39,492 nucleotides of DNA from Syntrophaceae bacterium (GTDB taxonomy: Bacteria > Desulfobacterota > Syntrophia > Syntrophales > UBA2185), in NCBI GenBank assembly GCA_003142635.1, contig PLMX01000233.1:17392-56883 (forward strand). Reading direction: 5' to 3'. Shown piece after piece: positions 34,719 through 39,492 of the stretch. A model generated the notes under the pieces. The model saw only the letters and a list, made by a program, of their open reading frames with translations. It was not told where the DNA came from and searched no databases. The translations under genes were made by a program, and so were the position numbers. Each line of letters begins with the position of its first letter. Position 1 is the stretch's first letter.

Positions 34719-35397
34719 CCGCCTTTGATCGGATTCGATTTACTGCAAGATGCGCCCTTCTCACCGGCTCGGTAATCCGGTAGCCCCTGCAACATGAAAG
34801 AACCACATCCACTGCCCTTCGCAAGCCTATCTTATGCCCCGGTGATACATATAGCGGTTTCACTTTTTTCTTGGTTCGGAGAACGGCTCCCATGATTAGA
34901 CTGTCCAGCATGAGATCCGCATAGTCTCCAACCTCAACACCCACTTCATCATGCACACCGACCAGCCTTTTCTTGGCACAACCTATGGTTGGTATATCCA
35001 GGAACAATCCCATATGCGAAGCAAGGCCAATGCCTCTTGGATGGGCAATCCCCTGGCCGTCGAAAATAACGCAGTCCGGAACGCTCTTAAGCTTCTCAAA
35101 TGCCTTTAATAGTGCGGGGCCTTCTCTAAAGCTCAGCAGTCCGGGAATATATGGGAACGGCGCCTTCTCGGTGAGGGAAACCTCTTCGATGACGTCCATG
35201 GTCGGGTATGCGAGCAGAATAACAGCGGCAAAAAACATGTCGTCTTGTTTCGAATAGGATATATCGGCGCCGGCAATGGTGCTGATCCGCCCGGGAAATT
35301 GTTTGTCATTGAGTATCAGCTTCTCCTTGAGCTCCTGCTGGATGCTGACGGCTTCTTTATATGTGATATTCCAATGGTGGAGATATTTGATCTTCAT
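34705..35397 (-). CDS. nfi: Endonuclease V
   Basis: DNA repair nuclease of 230 residues that cuts near deaminated adenine (hypoxanthine). The family motifs are in order: AGADISYSK (metal aspartate), YIPGLLSFREGP (the PYIP wedge and catalytic Glu), DGQGIAHPRGIGLASHMGLFLDIPTIG with the second metal aspartate, shown here as DGQGIAHPRGIGLASH, and the lysine in AKKRLVG. VSPGHKIGLRRAVDVVLSC closes the fold. It runs against the DUF3047 gene with a 14-base overlap of the coding ends. Confidence 0.95.
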   Translation of the reverse strand: MKIKYLHHWNITYKEAVSIQQELKEKLILNDKQFPGRISTIAGADISYSKQDDMFFAAVILLAYPTMDVIEEVSLTEKAPFPYIPGLLSFREGPALLKAFEKLKSVPDCVIFDGQGIAHPRGIGLASHMGLFLDIPTIGCAKKRLVGVHDEVGVEVGDYADLMLDSLIMGAVLRTKKKVKPLYVSPGHKIGLRRAVDVVLSCCRGYRITEPVRRAHLAVNRIRSKAATPC

Positions 35398-35423
35398 GGC
35401 AGAGGGGAACTATAATCTAAAGT

Positions 35424-35458
35424 GTCATTTCGAAGGCGCGGAGCGACTGATAAATCTA
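35424..35458. repeat. Half copy of the GTCATTTCGA repeat
   Basis: GTCATTTCGAAGGCGCGGAG and the TAAATCT a little further on match the left arm of the element at 29329 with substitutions. No complementary right arm follows, so this is a truncated copy. It lies in the gap between endonuclease V and RibF. Confidence 0.5.
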
Positions 35459-35524
35459 TTGATAAAAACGACTTCTCCTTGGCAGAACGCGAACTATCGC
35501 AGGTCAGTACTCGATCTACTGGTG

Positions 35525-36457
35525 CTAAGAATACGGTTTCAGTATAGCCCGCGCTTCGTCGATGTCTTTTCTTATCTGTTTTACCAACAGCTCGGGATTT
35601 TCAAATTTTACCTCATCCCGTATCCTTTCGATAAAAAAGACATCCACTTTTTTCCCATAAATATCTCCGCTGAAATCAAGTAAGAAAACTTCAACAGAAA
35701 GGTCGGTATCAGAAAAGGTGGGATTGAAGCCGATATTCAAGACACCCTTATGGCGGTCTTTCCCCAAATGGGCAATGACGGCGTAAACGCCTTGGGCGGG
35801 GATTAATTCCTTTTCCGGCATTATGTTGGCCGTGGGAATTCCGAGGATGCTGCCCCGTCTCTTCCCCGCGACGACAATGCCGCTGACATTGTAAGGCCTT
35901 CCGAGCAGCCTCGCAGCCGTTTTTACATCACCTGCGAGAATCAGGTTTCTCAGGCGGGTGCTGCTGATGGTTTCATCGTCGAGTTTGACGGCATTAATGA
36001 TGTCAACCTCAAATCCAAGTTTTCTCCCGAACTCTGCGAGAAACTCTTTGTTCCCCGTCTTGCTTTTCCCGAAGCTATAGTCGTGGCCGACAAATATTTT
36101 CCTGATGTGAAGCTTGTCCCAGAGAATATCACGGACGAACGACTCGGCTGTAATCCTGGAAAAATTTAGATCAAAAGGGATAAGTATTAAACCGTCAATG
36201 CCGGTTTCTTCAAGAAACTTGATCTTCTCTTCGATGGAAGTGATTAGATAAAAAGGTCTGATATCCGGACGCAGGACTTTTTTGGGGTGCGGGTCGAAGG
36301 TGATCACTAAGGCTTTTCTCTTTTCCTTATGGGCTTCCTCTATCAGTTTTTTGAGTATCGGCACGTGGCCCAGGTGGACGCCGTCGAAATTCCCTATTGT
36401 TACGAACGCATCCCTGAATTCACCGGGTATATCTTCTAAACTTGTGATTACTTTCAT
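35525..36457 (-). CDS. ribF: Bifunctional riboflavin kinase / FAD synthetase
   Basis: Two-domain enzyme of 310 residues making FMN from riboflavin and then FAD. The N-terminal nucleotidyltransferase shows TIGNFDGVHLGH (residues 21-32), TFDPHPKKVL and VGHDYSFGKSKTGN, with ISSTRLRNLI as its ATP loop. The C-terminal riboflavin kinase (about 185-305) shows GRPYNVSGIVVAGKRRG and LGIPTANI, then GVLNIGFNPTF and the acidic EVFLLDFSGDIYG. AGAAAGG precedes the ATG. A promoter candidate is at 36484-36511. The gene is divergent from tRNA-Leu. Confidence 0.96.
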   Translation of the reverse strand: MKVITSLEDIPGEFRDAFVTIGNFDGVHLGHVPILKKLIEEAHKEKRKALVITFDPHPKKVLRPDIRPFYLITSIEEKIKFLEETGIDGLILIPFDLNFSRITAESFVRDILWDKLHIRKIFVGHDYSFGKSKTGNKEFLAEFGRKLGFEVDIINAVKLDDETISSTRLRNLILAGDVKTAARLLGRPYNVSGIVVAGKRRGSILGIPTANIMPEKELIPAQGVYAVIAHLGKDRHKGVLNIGFNPTFSDTDLSVEVFLLDFSGDIYGKKVDVFFIERIRDEVKFENPELLVKQIRKDIDEARAILKPYS

Positions 36458-36483
36458 TCCGTGGCCTTTCTTGATTCGGCGCT

Positions 36484-36511
36484 AACATAGCATTAATGTA
36501 GTTAATTTCAA
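36484..36511 (-). promoter_or_regulatory. Candidate promoter of ribF
   Basis: On the minus strand TTGAAA (36511 to 36506) and TATGTT (36489 to 36484) are separated by 16 bases, with about 25 bases to the ATG. Confidence 0.5.
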
Positions 36512-36523
36512 GTCCATTTTTTC

Positions 36524-36553
36524 TTGACAATGGCCGGAATCTCAGTGTAGACA
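36524..36553 (+). promoter_or_regulatory. Candidate promoter of tRNA-Leu
   Basis: A perfect TTGACA at 36524-36529 and TAGACA at 36548-36553 are separated by 18 bases, 38 bases before the mature tRNA 5' end. Confidence 0.45.
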
Positions 36554-36590
36554 ACCAAAGTAACGCCGTCCATTATTATAGAAACAGCGT

Positions 36591-36677
36591 GCCGAAGTGG
36601 CGGAACTGGTAGACGCGCTAGGTTCAGGGTCTAGTGGGGGGTTCTCCGTCCCGGTTCAAATCCGGGCTTCGGCACCA
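36591..36677 (+). tRNA. tRNA-Leu (CAG anticodon)
   Basis: GCCGAAG (36591-36597) pairs with CTTCGGC (36667-36673) as the acceptor stem, followed by ACCA with the CCA encoded. The anticodon arm CTAGG-TTCAGGG-TCTAG gives a CAG anticodon, which reads CUG leucine codons. The long variable arm (around GTGGGGGGTTCTCCGTC) is the class II mark of leucine and serine tRNAs. The T arm is CCCGG-TTCAAAT-CCGGG. Its last 22 bases also form the end of the integrase gene. Confidence 0.95.
36656..36677. mobile_element. Minimum left attachment core of the integrated element
   Basis: The integrase stop lies in the T loop and the last residues (GAEARI) are encoded by tRNA sequence. An element inserted at this tRNA 3' end should carry this segment as the crossover core so that both the tRNA and the integrase stay intact. 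The second copy is not in the window, so only the minimum extent of the core can be given. Confidence 0.55.
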
Positions 36678-37924
36678 AAGATAGAAGAAGGAAATGAGGG
36701 GGTTAGCTGATTCATCGGTTGACCCTCTTTTTCGTTTGGGGGTACTTGGTCAACGTTTTGGTCAACATTTGCGAACAAGCCCTGCATATAGAGCGAAAAC
36801 TTGTCCATCGCCTGTCGAAGATCGTCCTCGTCAATCGCATTGTATCGGTCAAACATCGAAGTTTGAGCGTGTCCTGTTATCGCCATAATCACGGACTGAG
36901 CAACACCCGCTTTTCTCATGTAGGTAGTGAATGAGTGTCTCAGATCGTGGAAGACAAAACCGTTCTTTGTTTTCCTACCATAGGGAATTCCTGCATCACG
37001 ACAAGCCGTCTTCAAAGCTGTCCGAATATCCTTAATCGGTTTTCCGGTATACAGGAATAAATGATCGTCATGGACGGCAACCGGGATGTCTTTCAGTATA
37101 GAGTACAGTTCATCACAAATAGGAACTTTGCGTGGTTCACTGTCCTTGGTGTCGGCTGCATCAAGCTTAATCATCCTCTTTTTAAAATCGACTTTCGGAC
37201 GGATGGTATCAACAATTTCACCTTCTCGCATACCAGTGTAGAAACCAGTGGCAACCATACCCTTTGTAGGCATACGTGATGCTGCTAAGAGCTTCTTGAT
37301 TTCAACCGGGCTTAAAATCCTGTCCCGCGCATTAGCATTTCGCTTGAGTAATTTTTTGACCTTCCTGAAAACCTTAACAGTGTCACCGCTTACCAGATCA
37401 TCGTCAAACGCTTTATTGATAACCGCTCGTGCTGCTCCGATTTCCTGATCAATGTATGAATCAGAATAACCTGCCGCTTTTCTCTTTGCCTGATAATTCT
37501 GTAAGGCAGATGTCTTTATATCCCTGACCATGGTTTCTCCAAATTCTTTGTTAAAACTGGAAAGATTAATCGTCAAGGTTTCGTAGTACGCTTTGGATTT
37601 GACTATTTCCAAGTCAAGATACCATTTACTAAGTTCATTGAAGGGCATCTTTGCATCAGGCTTGATATCAAATATCCTATTCTCCCGTTTCTGACTTCTC
37701 CGTTTGCCTTCAGCGTCCCTTGCTTCCTCAATGGAAAAGCCCACAGCCTCACGCCTTTGTTTCCCGCCCGGTAGTCTGTAGCTAATCCAGTAAGTGACTC
37801 TTAATTTAGCGTCTGGGTTTGTATTATTCTTTTTAATCTTGTCCAGCTTAGCCCCACAATGACATACTTTATTACTTACTTTTTGTTTTCTGTGGCATAT
37901 GGGACATTCTGCTAAAATCGCCAT
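36656..37924 (-). CDS. Tyrosine recombinase / integrase of the tRNA-Leu element
   Basis: Site-specific integrase of 422 residues. An N-terminal zinc-ribbon-like motif (CPIC at 7-10, CHC at 21-23) precedes the arm-binding region and a core-binding SAM-like domain (about 95-190). The catalytic residues are Arg233 in GFYTGMREGEI, Lys260 in DTKDSEPRK, His326 and Arg329 in FHDLRHSF, His352 in TGHAQT and the nucleophile Tyr361 in DRYNAID. AAAGGAGG stands before the ATG, and the start shares one base with the stop of a 39-codon ORF. The gene reads toward the tRNA and ends inside it, as expected for an element integrated at a tRNA 3' end. Confidence 0.93.
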   Translation of the reverse strand: MAILAECPICHRKQKVSNKVCHCGAKLDKIKKNNTNPDAKLRVTYWISYRLPGGKQRREAVGFSIEEARDAEGKRRSQKRENRIFDIKPDAKMPFNELSKWYLDLEIVKSKAYYETLTINLSSFNKEFGETMVRDIKTSALQNYQAKRKAAGYSDSYIDQEIGAARAVINKAFDDDLVSGDTVKVFRKVKKLLKRNANARDRILSPVEIKKLLAASRMPTKGMVATGFYTGMREGEIVDTIRPKVDFKKRMIKLDAADTKDSEPRKVPICDELYSILKDIPVAVHDDHLFLYTGKPIKDIRTALKTACRDAGIPYGRKTKNGFVFHDLRHSFTTYMRKAGVAQSVIMAITGHAQTSMFDRYNAIDEDDLRQAMDKFSLYMQGLFANVDQNVDQVPPNEKEGQPMNQLTPSFPSSIFGAEARI

Positions 37925-38043
37925 TATGCTTTCCTCCTTTCATAAATAATTAAACCTGAAGACTTCTCCCGGTCATAGACATAACCGCCCCATGCGTCAC
38001 CGCATAGGGTATCTTCAGGCTTATATGTTTGTTTAGTTTTCAT
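37924..38043 (-). CDS. Possible 39-residue protein coupled to the integrase start
   Basis: A 39-codon frame begins with ATG at 38043 and ends TAA at 37926-37924, sharing the A with the integrase ATG (TAATG). The peptide has a DTLCGDAWGGYVYDREKSSG middle and a basic end (YERRKA). One-base stop/start overlap strongly suggests translational coupling. No good ribosome site precedes it. The same bases hold nested inverted repeats, so part of its signal could be structural rather than coding. I recognise no family. Confidence 0.4.
   Translation of the reverse strand: MKTKQTYKPEDTLCGDAWGGYVYDREKSSGLIIYERRKA
37955..38019 (-). promoter_or_regulatory. Nested inverted repeats in the integrase leader
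   Basis: CCTGAAGA (37955-37962) is matched by TCTTCAGG (38012-38019). Between them CCCATGCG (37989-37996) pairs with CGCAT-A-GGG (38001-38009) around a TCAC loop, with one bulge. Such a structure could regulate integrase translation or act as an arm site for recombination. Confidence 0.45.
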
Positions 38044-38064
38044 GTGTCTATGTATCGAAGAACT

Positions 38065-38078
38065 TGGTTATATAACCA
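38065..38078. promoter_or_regulatory. Perfect palindrome TGGTTATATAACCA, operator candidate
   Basis: A 14-base perfect palindrome lies between the leftward integrase unit and the rightward ribbon-helix-helix gene. A smaller inverted repeat (ATACC-GGT-GGTAT, about 38124-38136) lies just before the latter gene. Both have the size of sites bound by small dimeric regulators. Confidence 0.45.
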
Positions 38079-38149
38079 TTACCACCATTCCCTTCTCTTT
38101 GTCAAGATATTAATATTGAAAACATACCGGTGGTATTGTATATGAAGCC

Positions 38150-38311
38150 ATGGCAACCGATAAACCAAAGCTCCTTTTTGTCATACCTGAAGACCTATTG
38201 AAACGCATTGATGATTTCCGGTATGAAAACCGTATCCCCGCCCGCTCTGAGGCTGTCCGTCAGCTGATCGAAGCAGGTCTTAAGAAACAAGAGAAGAAAC
38301 CGAAGAAATAG
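38150..38311 (+). CDS. Small ribbon-helix-helix (CopG/Arc-type) protein
   Basis: A 53-residue protein matching the ribbon-helix-helix pattern. LLFVIPEDLLKRIDDF gives the DNA-contacting strand and first helix; the second helix is IPARSEAVRQLIEAGLK, with the RSEAVRxLI signature. A lysine-rich tail (KKQEKKPKK) ends it. Such proteins bind DNA as dimers and serve as antitoxins, plasmid-type regulators or excision factors. The ribosome site is weak. It stands between the integrase and the SIR2-like gene and could regulate either; 36 bases separate it from the latter. Confidence 0.82.
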   Translation: MATDKPKLLFVIPEDLLKRIDDFRYENRIPARSEAVRQLIEAGLKKQEKKPKK

Positions 38312-38347
38312 CCAGAAATCATTATAGGTGGATCGGAAGGTCGATAA

Positions 38348-39349
38348 ATGGTCAAGATCACGTATCTGTTAGGTGCGGGCGCGAGTTGTAATTCTCTGCC
38401 CATGGTCGAAGATTTTCCCGAAAGAATAGATAAACTTAATGACGAACTTTGGTATAGGATGCAAGGAGAATATGGTGCTAAAAATATTTCAACTGACGAT
38501 ATTTTATGGCCTCGCGGTAAATATGCTCAGGCCCTTATGAATCAGATAAAATGGCTCGGTAAGGAATCAACTCGACATGCCTCAATTGATACATATGCTA
38601 AGAAGCTTTTCATCAGAAATGATAAAGAAGCAATAGATCTCTTGCATCTTTTAAAAGCAACTCTCTCTTGCTATATATTGATTGAGCAATCACTCAGAGA
38701 AGCTGACAAGAGATACGATAGTTTTTTTGCATCGCTCCTTAGAAATGAGCCTGGGCAATTACCGTCTTTGCCAAAGGAAGTTAACATAGTTACTTGGAAT
38801 TACGACACTCAACTTGAGAAGTCGTATAGAGAATTCTGTCAAGATCCATCTTTTGTATATGAAGGCATCACAAGAAAACGGAATATCATTCGATTGAATG
38901 GTGCATGTGGAGTGCCATTCGATGAATCGAAACAGGAAAAGAATTTATGTTATGAACATTTCAGCCTATCTTTTTTAGAGTCAGTATTAAAGCTATATGA
39001 TAATTTATTGAGGAAGGCAGAGGGATACCGCCCGTACATTTCTTTCGCATGGGAGAGAAGAGAACCGGATACCAGAATCCTTGAAACTATCAAAGGCACG
39101 ACGACTCTCGTGATTATTGGATATTCATTGCCTTACTTTAATCGCGATATAGATAAGATTATTTTTGAAACTATGGCTCCAAGTTTAGAGAAAATCTTTA
39201 TCCAGGCTCCCGCTGCCGATCATCCGGCATTGGAAGAACGCTTTCTGACTTGTTTTGCAGATCAATCTGTGAAGCAAACAATAAGCAGCGCTATTGAAAT
39301 GATCGAAGGTACAGACCTGTTCTATATTCCAGATAATATGCCGAGGTGA
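38348..39349 (+). CDS. SIR2-like protein, probable defence effector
   Basis: Protein of 333 residues with a SIR2-like NAD-binding domain. YLLGAGASC (residues 6-14) is the glycine-rich nucleotide loop; HASIDTYAKKL (about 77-87) is a segment common in SIR2-like defence proteins. VTWNYDTQLE (148-157) corresponds to the TxNxD motif, RLNGACG (182-188) to the region with the catalytic histidine, and LVIIGYSLPYFNRDID (254-269) to the last NAD strand. The histidine of classical deacylases is not obvious (RLNG in place of HLHG). Such domains deplete NAD in phage defence systems. GGAAGG is seven bases before the ATG. It is cargo of the tRNA-Leu element; defence function is inferred. Confidence 0.82.
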   Translation: MVKITYLLGAGASCNSLPMVEDFPERIDKLNDELWYRMQGEYGAKNISTDDILWPRGKYAQALMNQIKWLGKESTRHASIDTYAKKLFIRNDKEAIDLLHLLKATLSCYILIEQSLREADKRYDSFFASLLRNEPGQLPSLPKEVNIVTWNYDTQLEKSYREFCQDPSFVYEGITRKRNIIRLNGACGVPFDESKQEKNLCYEHFSLSFLESVLKLYDNLLRKAEGYRPYISFAWERREPDTRILETIKGTTTLVIIGYSLPYFNRDIDKIIFETMAPSLEKIFIQAPAADHPALEERFLTCFADQSVKQTISSAIEMIEGTDLFYIPDNMPR

Positions 39350-39447
39350 AGATTTCGGTAATTTTGAAGCTATCTTCCTGTTAGGCTCCCTGCCTACTTG
39401 TGCTGACCGGATACAACTATAAAGGCTATATCAAAGGAGGAATTAAT

Positions 39448-39492
39448 ATGAAATTAACTGCTCTTGTTATCTCACGTTCGACAGTCATAGGC
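39448..39492 (+). CDS. Start of an unidentified gene (15 codons in window)
   Basis: ATG at 39448 with a strong AAAGGAGG ribosome site seven bases before it opens a frame that continues past the window (MKLTALVISRSTVIG). It is on the strand of the SIR2-like gene, 98 bases after it, and belongs to the same element. Too little is visible to name it. Confidence 0.6.
   Translation, partial: MKLTALVISRSTVIG

Overview
The window reads as ordinary chromosome of a Gram-negative anaerobe, most likely a deltaproteobacterium of the Desulfobacterota/Syntrophia kind. The Gram-negative part rests on a lipid A 4-amino-arabinose operon, a ZraP-like periplasmic protein, an MltB-like lytic transglycosylase and a sigma54 two-component system. 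The anaerobe part rests on a flavodiiron protein and a cobalamin-type radical SAM enzyme. The lineage is inferred from gene content only; no rRNA or ribosomal protein gene is present. The right end (from about 36.6 kb) is the left end of an element integrated in a tRNA-Leu gene.

Layout. 1-1104: end of an uncharacterised multi-pass membrane protein. 1140-2839 (minus): OmpR-type regulator and histidine kinase, with a tandem-repeat operator candidate in the divergent region before a B12-binding radical SAM protein (3012-4769). 4805-11472 (minus): six-gene arn operon in the order arnT-arnB-arnC-arnA(formyltransferase)-arnA(dehydrogenase)-arnD, with ArnA split into two proteins. 11817-12710: MltB-like transglycosylase. 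12839-15196 (minus): fructose bisphosphatase and class II aldolase, a gluconeogenic pair. 15357-17000: HD-domain protein and leuB. 17161-19325 (minus): accessory patch with an Abi/HEPN-like protein, a possible short overlapping ORF with palindromic repeats upstream, and a Fic protein. 19506-23415: a ZraSR-like pair and a divergent zraP-like gene carrying a consensus sigma54 promoter. 23587-25131 (minus): flavodiiron protein and a small ABM-like protein behind one good sigma70 promoter. 25446-25985: YceI-like protein.

26153-29968: leuA-leuC-leuD. A sigma70 promoter, a 35-residue leader peptide with clustered leucine codons and an intrinsic terminator precede leuA, which is a leucine attenuation system readable directly from the sequence. 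30025-33794: a free-standing MetH activation-domain protein, a MetH lacking that domain, and pyrE. 33801-36457: DUF3047 lipoprotein, endonuclease V and RibF.

36591-36677 is tRNA-Leu(CAG). A tyrosine integrase (minus) ends inside it. Upstream of the integrase is a 39-codon ORF sharing one base with the integrase start, then a divergent ribbon-helix-helix protein, a SIR2-like protein probably acting in defence, and the first 15 codons of another gene. The right end of the element lies outside the window.

The observations most worth following are the leucine attenuator, the short coupled ORFs and palindromes beside the integrase and beside the Abi-like gene, the split MetH and ArnA proteins, and the sigma54-driven zraP-like gene.
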